This document shows, piece by piece, positions 31,726-41,876 of a stretch of 64,000 nt of DNA; the stretch's first letter is position 1; every line of letters begins with the position of its first letter. The stretch lies in the NCBI GenBank assembly GCA_963971535.1, contig OZ020599.1, forward strand, positions 100,347,480-100,411,479, in the 5' to 3' direction. The notes beneath the pieces are model-generated. The model searched no databases, was not told the DNA's origin, and saw only the letters and a program-made list of their open reading frames with translations. The stretch is from Notolepis coatsorum (lineage: Eukaryota > Chordata > Actinopteri > Aulopiformes > Paralepididae). Both the position numbers and the translations under genes were made by a program.

Positions 31726-32880
31726 CAGTGGCGAATCCTTATGGAAGCCAACGGAAGCCATGCCTCCCTAATATTAAAATATGAATTAATATGAAATATG
31801 AAAAAAAATATATATAATTTTTTTTAATATAGTTTACATTCTTTTTCATCTGTGCATCTGTGTTATACATTTTTTTTTTTTTTTTTTTTTTTAAATGTCT
31901 CCCTCTTCTCCTTCTCACTCCCTCTAACACTGTCAGACTCACTGTGCTCACTGCAGCTAGTATAGGAGAGAGGCAGGGGGTAGGTCTCTTTCTCCAGGCT
32001 TCCAGCATTATAGAGTCCAAATCCGATCCTAGCCAATCAGATTCGAGCTGACTGCCACACCCTAAAAGTTTAAAACGGGGCTGAGGGGAAGACACTCAGC
32101 ATATTTTCCCCTCTGCACTCTGAACATTGTATTAACCCGTAACTGTTCCCACGGGCCGAATATTGCCCCGATCCTCGCGAGATTAAATACACGGGGACCT
32201 CTCGGCGTGCCGAAGCTTTTCCTAAATCACTTCCATCATCGAAAACGAGGGGAAAAGGTCGGCTCGCGACCCTGAAAATGTCGCGTGATTTTAAAAACGC
32301 TGTATTAAGTGAGCCTATTATGGGATCCACGCGAGCTTTCTATCGTGGAAACATCTGGGCGTCCCGCAACTTTTACTCATTCACATGTAGCCCCGAAACT
32401 GCTTAGAAAAGGAAAACAGAAAGCATGGAATAAACTCGCCGAAACGGAAAAGTGTCCCACGGACGCGCCGTGATTCCGATCCGCGTGAAAATATTCACGG
32501 CCATAGAGGAGACCGTGGGACACCTTTTTGCAACCGAATATGTGTCTCGAATTTGCTCCCACGCGGCGCGCAAAATCGTGCAAGGAAAAATCGGACCAAA
32601 AATGAACCAATGCTCCAGCAGTATTAATGACCCTGATGTAAACAAGACAAACGTCTTTCTCTGGTCTGCATCCCCTTATACAATTGTGTGTATTGAGCCG
32701 TACTGTATTGTACCCATTCTGCAATCTGTTAAATAAATAAAAAGAAAGTTTGACTGGCCGCCGAGCCATACTGTAGTGTACATGGTGACTGCTTGACTAA
32801 AAAAAAAGAAATATATTAATAAAAATATTTAATAATTTTTTTTTGGCTTCCCCTGTTATTTTACCCACGCGACGCCACTG
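31726..32880. mobile_element. Non-autonomous hAT element, 8-bp TSD
   Basis: The 1155-bp element starts CAGTGGCG and ends CGCCACTG, with perfect target duplication TGGCTAAC at 31718-31725 and 32881-32888. Both ends also have GGAAGCC/GGCTTCC shortly inside. The interior is CpG-rich (32100-32600) and without a transposase. A LINE 3' end at 32627-32745 is nested inside. Confidence 0.9.
32627..32745 (+). mobile_element. LINE 3' end nested in hAT
   Basis: Matches 270-380: GATGTAAACAAGACAA, TTCTCTGGTCTGCATCCCC, TTGTGTGTATTGAGCCGTAC and a TTAAATAAATAAA tail. It is a solo truncated copy. Confidence 0.8.
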
Positions 32881-32949
32881 TGGCTAACACTGTCTCACAC
32901 ATTTACATTTATGTTCATTAATGTGTGCCGTGCCATCCCTGTTCAAATC

Positions 32950-33630
32950 AAGTTTAAACTGAAATCAAAACTTCCTACAATTGAACCGCTCAAAAACCAA
33001 AGCAATCTTAATTGGTACCCCCCACGAGATCCAATCTTCCCCCATAACCAGCATCTCCTTCTCCAGCCATGACCTTCCCCTCTCATCCACAGTCACCAAC
33101 CTGGGTGTGGAAATCTACCCTCACCTAAACTTTGAGGCCCAAACACATATGCAAAACCTCCTTTTTCCACCTCAGGAACATTTCCAAAATCAGTCCCACA
33201 CTCACCCTCCCAGATGCTGAAAAAGTTGTCCACGCCTTTGTCTCCTCCTTACTGTAACGCACTTCATATGGATTCCTAGCAAGAGTCTCCAATACATAAA
33301 AAACAGCGCTGCTAGGATCCTGATGAGTGCGTAAACGCGACCACATCACACCCATCCTCCACTCACTTCACTGGCTCCCCATCACCGCCCGGACTGAATA
33401 CAAAATATCCCTTCTGACCCATCAGTGCATCCACGGAAATGCCCCGCCTACCTCAAAGCTCTCCTCTCCCCAGAAGCCTCCACCCGTAACCTTTGCTCTG
33501 CCAACACAAACCCGCCTCCTTCCCCCCAGGACCAAGCTCTGCACCATGGGTGACCAGGCCTTCTGCTCGGCTGCTCCTCGCCTGTGGAATGCCCTCCCCG
33601 ACTACCTCAGACCACTGCTTCCTTTAACGC
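32950..33630 (+). pseudogene. L2-type LINE C-terminal region
   Basis: Reads LNRSKTKAILIGTP, LSSTVTNLGVEIYPHLNFE and, after frameshifts near 33165 and 33260 and several stops, DHITPILHSLHWLPITART and FCSAAPRLWNALPDYL. These are the L2 segments from the end of the RT through the conserved C-terminus. Heavily decayed. Confidence 0.8.
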
Positions 33631-33745
33631 TTTCACTGCCGCACTAACAAAACGGTTAACCCTTTCACTGCGACAATTCACAGAAGATTAACCCTTTCAC
33701 TGCCACACGTCTGTTATGTGATACTAAAGTTTTAACCTTCTGTCG
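33630..33745. repeat. GGTTAACC-type minisatellite
   Basis: Three or more blocks with GGTTAACCCTTTCACTGC and its variants, related to the arrays at 15333, 61345 and 63505. Here the orientation is mostly one way. Confidence 0.75.
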
Positions 33746-34222
33746 TGGCCTGGATTGGGAGCCAATGTAGGGAGGATGGGGTGGCGTGTGTAGTCGTTTC
33801 TGGGTCGTTTTTCCTTTTTTTCGATTTGAATACCCTATTCAATCTCAGGGTGCTGTGTGTTGGCTGAAAAATGCATAGTGGGAATCCGAAGGTGCAGTAC
33901 CGGCCGCATCCTACCAGGCGGCGGTATCGAGCTACATTTCTAACATTGTATCCTGGGCTGTGGAATGACCCCAGGTCTCGGATTTCATTTTTTGTTCTCT
34001 GGGAGGCGCAGTTCAGCCGGTTACATCGAAGCCCATCAACTATGCTTGATCCGTATGTTATGGTCGTTTATAATGTCGAGCAAATGGGGATTGGATCTAC
34101 CAGATGGCGATCAAGAAATTGGAATATTCTTTTTTATTATTATGTTTTCTCTTTTCTACTACATTGTTCTCTGCACTTTATCCTCTGACTAAAGTACACA
34201 GATGTAACTGCATATGACATGT
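33746..34222. other. No gene recognised
   Basis: Unassigned sequence. It has open frames at 33871-34192 but no recognisable domain or splice pattern. Confidence 0.35.
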
Positions 34223-34230
34223 GTTGATGG

Positions 34231-35077
34231 CAGGCCCGGACTGGCCATCGGGAGCCCCGGGAGTTTTCCCGGTGGCCTGGCCTGCACAGATTTAAAAAAA
34301 ATATATATAAAAAAAAAAGAAAAAAAAAAAAAAATTGCCAGACCATTGTTTCTAGTTGTGGCGGCGGCGCGGCGCGATAGTTAGATAACCTAGGTGGGTG
34401 GGGAACAACCAGGATTTCACTGTCTGCGACAGAGTTGGAGAACTATCTGACTCTCTCCCTCACGCGGACACACACACACACACAATGGAGCCGTGCTGCC
34501 GCTTGCGATTGGTGGAGGCGGGACCAGGCGATACAACTGATTGACAGCGGAGGCGGCGAATGGAATGGCAGAGGGCACTCAGATGCAGAATAACAGCCAG
34601 GCAGTGAGCCAGGTAGTGAGGGACTCGGGACTCAGAGATACAGTAGAGCGAAAGTCAATTAACGTTGATGTCAAGATGGACAGTGGAAGAAAGAGAAAGG
34701 GTGGAGGAGAGAGGGATAAAACAAAGAAAAAGAAAGGCCCTTACAGGAGAGAGTGGTTAACTGTATTATAATAGTAAATAGAAAAATATGTTGTGCTCTT
34801 GCTTTTTTCTTTTTGAAGGTGGAGAGAGTAGCATTGCTAGTGCCACAACAGTTTTATTTGAGGTCCATAACAGTACATTCATTGTACTAAGCAATTGTTG
34901 GCTCATTAGTTTGTGATTCACATGCACTAAAATGCACCAGAATGCAGGAAATTAAGTCTTTGTAACAAAAAAATTCCTGGTGGGGGACCCCCAGACCCCC
35001 GCTTAAAAAGTGGCCTGATTGGGGCTATATTTCGCGCTATATCTCCCGGTATGAATTATTTCCCCAGTCCGGCCCTG
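34231..35077. mobile_element. hAT element, 8-bp TSD
   Basis: The 847-bp element has termini CAGGCCCGGACTGG and CCAGTCCGGCCCTG and perfect target duplication GTTGATGG at 34223-34230 and 35078-35085. Subterminal CGGGAG/CTCCCG is also inverted. It carries a short open frame, described separately. A poly-A-rich tract follows the left end. Confidence 0.9.
34541..34771 (+). pseudogene. Possible hAT transposase N-terminus
   Basis: A 76-codon frame inside the hAT element, with DVKMDSGRKRKGGGERDKTK and KKKKGPYRREWL. Many hAT transposases start with a basic 'SGxxKRK..KxKK' stretch. The frame ends after that, with no zinc finger or catalytic part, so this is at most the N-terminus left after an internal deletion. 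Confidence 0.35.
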
Positions 35078-35141
35078 GTTGATGGTAACAACAGTAATGG
35101 GGAGGGTTGTGTGGGGAGGGGGGAGAGGGTTTATTATTTGG

Positions 35142-35166
35142 GGGGGGGGGGGGGGGGGGGGGGGGT
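35142..35166. repeat. Poly-G tract
   Basis: A run of about 25 G. Other runs of ten or more G or C lie near 2569, 35512, 37741, 38708, 47685, 49826, 49886, 58743 and 58767. They fall mostly in mobile-element 3' regions or introns. Confidence 0.9.
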
Positions 35167-35889
35167 CTGTTACTTTGACATTGTTCCAACTATTACTAAT
35201 ATTGCTACTGTTTTTCTCACTGTCTTCCTCTAACACAGAGGTTAAATGTTTATGCAGACGTGTCTCGGGGGAGGTGGGAGGGGATACATTTTTTTAAATA
35301 AAAACCCGTTCATTGCAAACTGTAACCTGAAAATGCAAATATATTGGAAAAAAAAGAAAATAAATATTCTTTAGATTACTTTCGGCCAAAGGTAAGAGCG
35401 ATTTGACTTCAATTCTAGCTTGATCCTGCAATGCTTTCATAGCGATCGGGCTGGTAACCGTTTAGTGTTCAATGCGAATGCAGTTACTGACGCTCGAATA
35501 ATCAGAAACGACCCCCCCCCCCCTTTCATGCATTCATGATGGAACATAATACAGATAATGTGGATTTTAATCCGGAACAATAGCGGGTTCAGGCGAGGAA
35601 CGCTAGCGTCTACAATGTATCGACGTGTAGGACTATAACTCGGCATTTCATGGATTACGATAGACCGCTCTAAAACCACACTTATATTCACAGCGGTATA
35701 ACACGGGAACGTATGGATGGAATTTTTTTTTCTTTTTTGCATCTTGACCGGAAGAAAACTAGTGTCAAATGACTATAGTACTGTATCCATAATAGAATAT
35801 AGTTATAGCTCTACAAACAAGGTGATCGATTACATGGGTCTAATGGTTGGCATGAGGCGAACTTCCTGTTAGAGGCGTGGCACCCAAAG
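35167..35889. other. Unassigned; dispersed repeat at 35455-35530
   Basis: The segment 35455-35530 is the inverted partner of 21905-21992. The rest shows no coding pattern. CpG content is moderate around 35440-35700. Confidence 0.4.
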
Positions 35890-35892
35890 TGT

Positions 35893-36197
35893 TCAGCTGG
35901 AATTTGTCACAGGGCAAAGTGTGTCATTCAGAATCAAACTTGTGGCAGACTCGGTCGCCACGCCGACAAACCAGGAAGGACCGGCCTTTAATCCCTTCGG
36001 CACGTTGATCCCAACCTCCCAGTAGGAACGTTTCGTGGGGCAGATGGCATCGGAGCCGAGGACTCAGGGAATGTTTGTAAAGCGCAGAGCGCACGGCCAG
36101 AAGCTCTGGTTTCTCTTGTGGGTCACACGGATGATTCTGCTCTTGTTCAGGAATATTAAAGACAGATGTGCCGTCGCCTGGTCATAAGTCACAGCAA
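35893..36197 (-). pseudogene. TRIM-type PRY-SPRY exon, broken
   Basis: On the minus strand, after acceptor TTCTACCTCCAG, the frame reads VTYDQATAHLSLIFLNKS (PRY: 'VTLDPDTAHPxLxLS'), then SFWPCALRFTNIP, a stop (TGA at 36064-36066), VLGSDAICPTKRSYWEVGIN ('VLGSEGFxSGRHYWEVEV') and SWFVGVATESA ('WxVGVA'). This is a B30.2 domain, which in TRIM proteins recognises the target. The frame ends at 35893 before the second half of SPRY. With the stop and truncation it cannot encode a complete domain. It pairs with the exons at 36397-36423 and 39738-40062. Confidence 0.8.
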
Positions 36198-36396
36198 CTG
36201 GAGGTAGAACAATGCAAAGTGGTTAATTCTAGTAAAAATGAGGACCATAACTTACACCCCCCCCCCCTCAGATTCAAAATGATCCATTTGGTGCAAGAAT
36301 TCATAAAACACTTTGCCAATGACAAAAAAGGTAAGACATGGTAATGCCACCAACATCAGTCACATAATTAAACACAAGTAAAATCACATACAGTAC

Positions 36397-36423
36397 CTGC
36401 ATATTTCTCCACGGTTGCATGTT
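36397..36423 (-). pseudogene. 27-bp TRIM linker exon
   Basis: TTACCTTCCTTTTAG precedes AACATGCAACCGTGGAGAAA and ends at GCAG before a GTACTG donor. Fish TRIM genes commonly have a very short exon between coiled coil and SPRY. Joined to the next exon it reads HATVEKYA then VAVTYDQ, which keeps frame with the PRY domain. Both splice sites look intact. Confidence 0.6.
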
Positions 36424-36547
36424 CTAAAAGGAAGGTAAACAAAGACAATACATCAAGTCTCAAGGCATCAGGCTAAACTGTTACCGTTTAGTACATGCCA
36501 TGTATATCATGCCAGTTAGGGTACCTTGTGTATGGTTTACTCTATAT

Positions 36548-36975
36548 TAGGGATGTCCGATATTATCGGCCGATATCGGCAGTAAAATGTGATATCGGAA
36601 AATATCGGTAAAAAAAAAATTTTTTTTTTTTTTTTTTTTACATTTATTTAACCTTTATTTACCCAGGCAAGCAAGTAAGAACCAATTCTTATTTTATTTA
36701 TTGTCAAAAGTATGCATGTTGGTTTAATTCAACAACAAGAGATATGTAATGTTAATTTTTACTTTTTTAATGATCATATTTTGCACAGATAATGCTTACA
36801 TTTAGAAAGCCTTTTGAATGCATCCAGTGAAATTATTAGTTACCTGAAATTATTCCATTTTTTGGGGGGGAAACCCTGCATATATCGGTATCGGTTGATA
36901 TCGGTATCGGAAATTAAGAGTTGGACAATATCGGAATATCTGTATCGGTAAAAAAGCCAATATCGAGCATCCCTA
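36548..36975. mobile_element. hAT MITE with ATATCGG-rich interior, 8-bp TSD
   Basis: Termini TAGGGATGTCCGATA and, inverted, TAGGGATGCTCGATA. Perfect target duplication CTCTATAT at 36540-36547 and 36976-36983. The interior has many copies of GATATCGG in both orientations near each end. A short fish repeat (TTAACCTTTATTTACCCAGG, 36640-36690) is nested inside. Length 428 bp. Confidence 0.9.
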
Positions 36976-36983
36976 CTCTATAT

Positions 36984-37600
36984 ATATATATATATTACAC
37001 ACACGATTCAAATTCTTTATTGCCTATGTTAACAGAACTCACTTCAAGGCGGCAATAATGTGGTCAAGAGGCATGGTTTCTATCTTGTGCCTGAACTGGC
37101 GTGGCTTCTTTTATTCACACATAAGCAGTAGTTTTACAACACTCTTCTCTCTTTGAGAGACGTTGGAGGAGAGAACGATAGGGGCGGGCACCACCTCTTT
37201 TATAGTCGCCCTAAGGTAGAATACCTGAGTGGCTACGCCCAGAGCGCCCTCCAGTGGGGACAGATATATATGCACCAAGGCAATCACTGATGGAGACAAT
37301 TTGTCTACACAGGTAAACAGTTACTAGTGTAAACAGTTACTAACAATCCCATACAGAGTCTCTTATCTCAACAGCCTATATTTATTGTAACGTGTAATAT
37401 AACATACAAAATAAAATATATAATCTATTATTTCTATTAACCTGCCCATACCTAATCTATTTTATAGATTCGAATGACAATCCATTCAAATGTTTCTCTG
37501 CTCATTTTACGCCAGTCTATAATTATGTCAATGACTGCTGGGCTGCAATTCTTGTATGAAAAGTACTATACAATAAAGATTATACATCTGTACCAGGTTT
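36984..37600. other. No gene recognised; intron-like
   Basis: Lies between TRIM-type exons, so it is probably intronic to that remnant. It starts with a TA microsatellite and contains no further recognised element. Confidence 0.35.
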
Positions 37601-37616
37601 AAAAAGGGTAACCTGC

Positions 37617-37740
37617 CTTACCCATGTCAGGAAAGTTATAGTTTCTCTTATCCATCGCAGACATAAAACCATTGAACATATTAGCCATCAGGAACGGCAC
37701 TCTGGTCAAGATGAACTTTGACGGAGAGAAGAATCTAAAG
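37617..37740 (-). other. Possible exon, unassigned
   Basis: The minus strand reads FSPSKFILTRVPFLMANMF and NGFMSAMDKRNYNFPDM up to a possible GTAAGG donor. Its location between the RING and SPRY exons, and the 'DKRNYNFPD' ending, loosely recall the end of the TRIM35-type coiled-coil region. The match is weak and the upstream side is a poly-C tract without a convincing acceptor. Confidence 0.25.
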
Positions 37741-37907
37741 GGGGGGGGGGGGGGGGGTTGAAAATGGGTCCATGTCAAGTTGATTGCAAGTACAACTAAG
37801 CATCCAACACATTCCAACAAATCAAGAGCAATAACTACTCCACACTACAGACAAGGTTTTCCAAACTGTTCATGTACAAGGTGAATGTCAGACATAATTT
37901 TATGGCT

Positions 37908-38290
37908 TTTTCTTATGCTTTTTCTCCCATCCCAATTTGGTCGTTATGCCAATTCCCTTCCTGGTCGTTACGTGCATTGCCCCACTGTCGGTCTGGGGAG
38001 GGTTTGTAGAACTACCACATGCCTTCTCCGTTCACGTAACGTGTGCAGAGGTTCACACCATCTCCCCCAGATCCCCTCCCTGCTGAACAGGCGCCCTGAC
38101 CGACCAGTAGGAGTCGAAGTTTACAATGACCAGGACACATACCCCCACCAGCTTCCTACCCGCCAACACTGCCAATTGTGTTAGTAGGGACGACTGACCA
38201 AGCCGGCAGTACCTCTGACAGCTGGAATCGATCCCAGAGTCTCTGCGGTGGTAGGCGAGTGCTTAGTCCACTGCTCTACCCAGCCACACA
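37908..38290 (-). mobile_element. tRNA-derived SINE, family A
   Basis: On the minus strand the head GGCTGGGTAGAGCAGTGG (A box) and GGGATCGATTCC (B box) starts near 38290. The body has CACAATTGGCAGTGTT and GGAGTCG-type words. The tail is GGAATTGGCATAACGACCAA followed by ATTGGGATGGGAGAAA. Three more copies lie at 55085, 59138 and 61549. Confidence 0.85.
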
Positions 38291-38334
38291 GACATTTCAT
38301 TTTTAAACTGAAAGACCAACCAACCATACAGTAA

Positions 38335-38965
38335 GTCTAGATGAAAGATGAAGACAAGGAGTTCTACCTTCAAGAAGCTGAAGTCGTCCGTTGAGCCCCT
38401 ATGAAGTTGTGCTTCCTCCAGTGACCTCATCCTAGTCTTGGTCTCCGTCCAGCAACGAAAGTCATCACCACTTGCCAGTCAGCTGGAGTGAAAAACCAAC
38501 ACAGGACAATTGATGAGGAAACTTGCTACCAGTATAACCAAGTATAACCAGCTTCTTCCCAACCGCCATTCGGACCCTGAACTCCTTGGCCCCCCGCTCC
38601 CCCTCACACTAACCAAGCTCCTGACCTGATGGACTAGACTCTTCCGTGTGTTTATGTTGTGCTGTGCTGTATTTATTGTGTTATGTTGTTTATGTATCCA
38701 TTTCTGGGAAGGGGGGGGGGGGGGGGTAAATGTATCTATGTTCCAGTTTTATGTATTGTAGAGCTTATTACACTCTGTACCGATCACGAATACCACGGCA
38801 CCAACCTGGTTGTGTGGCAATAAAGGAATCTTGTATCTTGTAAGCCGATTAGTGCAAACTGTTAAATCATGGTATTGTCAACCATTGTCTGGACGACCAT
38901 CAGGTGAAGGTTCTTGATGTGTTGCACAGAAGCACCAGTCAGGCCTGAACTAGACAACTCCACGT
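38335..38965 (-). repeat. Inverted copy of the 25.3-25.6 kb repeat, interrupted
   Basis: 38338-38550 and 38848-38965 are together the inverted counterpart of about 25260-25600, including the exon described at 25422. The gap at 38551-38847 is a LINE 3' end. Substitutions are few enough to align by eye throughout. Confidence 0.75.
38551..38847 (+). mobile_element. LINE 3' end nested in the repeat
   Basis: Starts with coding remnant SFFPTAIRTLNSLAPRS-like (cf. QAIRLLN endings of Rex1 copies), followed by an untranslated tail with poly-G and GGCAATAAAGGAATCTTGTA. TATAACCA-type words flank both sides. Rex1/RTE-like. Confidence 0.6.
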
Positions 38966-39187
38966 CAAGGACCCTGGTCTGTGGGAGGGGTGGCACCACA
39001 CGCCGCACCCCGGTCTGTGGGAGGGATCATAGAGATTGAGCATATAGTTATTAATTACACTGAAAAACAGGCGACATTCTGTGACAGCACTTCAGTCTAT
39101 TGGACCATCACTGTCCCCAAGAAGGAATCATGTGGACCAATTGTCATCTACTCGCTAGATGTTCCCTGTGTCAACACTTCCTTTGGT

Positions 39188-39292
39188 CCACTCTTTCGAA
39201 GTTGGTTAAGGTTAGAGTTTGGAATCAGGGCTGGCGTTCTATCGCCATGGTCTAAGACAAACTCTAACCTTAACCAACTTCGAAAGAGTGCC
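39188..39292. repeat. Inverted repeat of GGTTAAGG family
   Basis: CACTCTTTCGAAGTTGGTTA followed by AGGTTAGAGTTT at 39188-39220 is repeated inverted at 39259-39292. The flanks GATAGAACGCC and GCCGGCGAAAGAAC are shared with the element at 61821-62161, so this is a rearranged relative. Confidence 0.75.
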
Positions 39293-39424
39293 TAAGCTTA
39301 GCCGGCGAAAGAACTTGCCGTCACACGATTGGTGCGACCAGAAACAGCAGTGGACCATCGAGCGCAAAACGTGAACGCGGAAGCATGAACCGGTTGCCTT
39401 TCGAATAGACGCGGCCAGGCCATC

Positions 39425-39480
39425 ATTGTAAGTAAGAACGCGTTCTTAATTGACCCATCTGGTTAAATAAAGGTTAAAAT
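39425..39480. repeat. Short fish repeat tail
   Basis: GTTAAATAAAGGTTAAAATA with GTAAGAACGCGTTCTTAATT upstream matches, inverted, the repeat nested at 36640-36700. Confidence 0.55.
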
Positions 39481-39737
39481 ATAACCTGATGGTTTTAGTC
39501 AGTGCTGCAAGTTGACGAGGAATGGGCAGCCTTTAGTAACCCTCCCCACCTCACAGCATTCAACGTAGTCCAGAAGTCAAGTTTAATCCGGATCACTGGA
39601 AGCATATCCTGGGACAATATAGAAATATATGCGGGCATCGATACATGTCGCAAGAAAACACTTCTAAAACTCTAAATAAGCGCTTTGCAGATTCAAGTTT
39701 TATTAGAGTAATACAGTTACTACCGACATGACCTTAC

Positions 39738-40062
39738 CTTCAGAGCCTCGGATATGGTCACAGCATCATGTTTGTTTCCCTTCTGAGTCTGTATGGCACA
39801 TGACATCATGCCTCATACAGAAGAGGCTCAGCACACGGTTGTGCACTGGGCACATCCTGTCCTCCGGTCGCCCTACAGGTGTGGACGTCATTCTGAAGGC
39901 TGGTCGACCCAAGAAGTCTTTCGGGCAGATTGGACAGCTGGTTCCGTAGCTCTGAGACATCTCAAAACAAGCCTTGCAGAAGGTATGGTCACATGGCGTG
40001 GAGAGGAGGTCTAAGCAGAGGGGACACTGCAGCTTCTGTGCAGCCTCATGAATGGAAGCCAT
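39738..40062 (-). pseudogene. TRIM-type RING/B-box exon, frameshifted
   Basis: The minus-strand ATG at 40062 begins MASIHEAAQKLQCPLCLDLL. The RING follows with CDHTFCKACFEM and CPICPKDF: the cysteine and histidine ligands are present, but the usual 'xPV' spacing before the Thr-Pro-Cys is short. A B-box follows (RMCPVHNRVLSLFCMRHD, VMCHTDSEGK). Near 39765 the frame is lost; read in the neighbouring frame it continues HDAVTISEALK to a GTAAGG donor at 39737. RING domains recruit E2 enzymes for ubiquitin transfer. The exon belongs with the pieces at 36397 and 35893. The frameshift suggests a pseudogene. Confidence 0.8.
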
Positions 40063-40343
40063 CTAGGGGTAGAGAGAAGTTACTTGGCTACATATTGGAC
40101 CAGACAAAAGAGTCAGGGTGGAGGCTTCAACATCAAAAGGGCATCACAACAACTGAGACTGTGAGGGCTGCGGGTGTTGGGTCACGAGCAGATAATAGGG
40201 ACTCTTTAAGTTATTAGTGTAACGAATAACCACTAAACTGCTAAGCAGACATTAAGGAGAAGGGGAAAAGAACAACCTTTACAGGTGGAAGCCTCAACAC
40301 GCAATAAAGAGGTATTATAGAAATAACTGAAATAAGCCACCTC

Positions 40344-41868
40344 CAGGGGCGATTCTAGGATTTTTTAAACAAGGGGGCACAGGGGGACCCAAATAATAAG
40401 TCTTCCCCCCCCCCCCCCTTACATGAAAGACACAACACAATAATAATACATAAGACATCACAGGACAGTAACTTATTACAATAATGACAAGACAATAAGA
40501 GATAAAATAGAATAAAAACAGAATATAAAAATGTAATTATATTGCCAGACATTCCTTCTCACTGCCCAGCTCCACTATAGCCATCAGGAGAATGCTTCCT
40601 TTCAAAGCAATTAATGCTGCTCCACACTACAGCCTGTGCTGCAGCGCATCCACTCAAGAATCAGAGGTTCAATTCTTGACGGCTGAGAACGGCATGTTCA
40701 ACATCATTAATTACATTGAAATAGAATATTAATGTTGATATAGATTGTTTTATGACGCATTGACTTGCATGACAAATAATTTAATGAATTTCAAATCCAG
40801 AGGTCACGATGTTCCGTTGAAAAAGGCCAGTACATTTGTTACAAGAGTTAAACACCCCCACTAGTCTTAAAATAAAACAGTAAAGTGAACCGAACCGAAC
40901 GTTTCTACAGCACATATGTAGACGTGACCCCTAGGTGTACAAACATATATATACATATAGAGCACAGGAGTGCTCCACATGTACACCATTAGACATAATC
41001 AAACTACTAATTGTATGGTAATTAGTTATGTAATGTGTGTCGATAGGGAAGCGCTGTCGAGACACTGCCTGGCAAAAGCAATAATTGTTCACCCAAGGGC
41101 CATCTACTATTAACCAACCTAAAACATGTTAGCCATTGTAGTGCATTTAAAGTGTTTTATCACTCAATAAATTCAATTAATAATAAACTAAATTAATTGT
41201 ATCACTCTTATCAAGTTGCCCCATGGCATGAAATTATTCATTCATATTAATTCAAGTATTTGCATGCGAGTGAAAGGTACATGCATCGTTTCAAATATTG
41301 TATTGCCACCAGTGCTGTGCTTATTTACATTTATACAACTAGTTGCAATCAAAAAGGTATTTTAAACAAGTGTTTTCTCACTCAATTATCAAGTTGCCCC
41401 ATGACAGGATTCAAGTATTTGCATGAATGCAATGTACATGAATTGGTTCATACATAATATTGTATTGCCTCCACTGCTGTCAGACAACTATTTACTTCTC
41501 CAAGTATTAACATAAATGACCATCAGCTGTGACTGATCGGTTCAGAAGAACCCACGTTGAACTTGAGGTTATGTATCCTTCCGCGCCGGCGAATTATAGT
41601 CCCCTGTGTAACTAACCAGAGTGCTACGGACTGGTTTAAAGTCAGCTTGCGCCAATATTGTTTATGTTTATTTATGGATCCCCATTTGTCTAAACCCATG
41701 GGTGAAAGACTATTCTTCCTGGGGTCCTAACACACAACATTACAGTACATTACAGTAACAAAAAAAAAACCTTAGCCTAAGCACACTCAACATCTTCAAA
41801 ATATATGGGCACATCAGATTTCAGCAGGGGCAAATGCCCCTGGTGCCCCAGTGGTAAAATCGCCTCTG
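40344..41868. mobile_element. hAT-type element, termini only
   Basis: The left end CAGGGGCGATTCTAGG and right end (complement) CAGAGGCGATTTTACC form a plausible hAT terminal pair about 1.5 kb apart, with no transposase between. The adjacent 8-mers (GCCACCTC and CCTCCTAA) do not match. The two ends may therefore come from different copies or the site has been rearranged. Confidence 0.5.
41213..41500 (+). repeat. Imperfect tandem duplication
   Basis: TATCAAGTTGCCCCATG, TTCAAGTATTTGCATG and AATATTGTATTGCC occur in the same order at 41213-41310 and 41389-41475, a spacing of about 175 bp. Confidence 0.75.
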
Positions 41869-41876
41869 CCTCCTAA

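Larger units (their letters stand above)
31140..32948 (+). mobile_element. LINE 3' end split by a hAT insertion
   Basis: Frame 31237-31554 encodes a LINE C-terminus: LSWDNIKPTDASLVFKILHS, LAPPPLSDFLNPSSRFTR, FSKSALSVRAAKTWNSIPSY and HRSFKHTFKTWLRNNY. The 3' untranslated region runs to 31725, is interrupted by the hAT element at 31726-32880 and resumes at 32889 with ACACTGTCTCACAC. The clade is L2/CR1-like but not resolved. Confidence 0.65.

Noticed and set aside
34231..35077. Host gene encoded by the Lys-rich ORF at 34541
   Set aside because: The ORF is wholly inside an element with terminal repeats and target duplications, so it is more likely a transposase remnant.
40344..41868. Confident complete hAT element
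   Set aside because: The terminal motifs fit but the flanking 8-mers differ, so it is reported only with low confidence.
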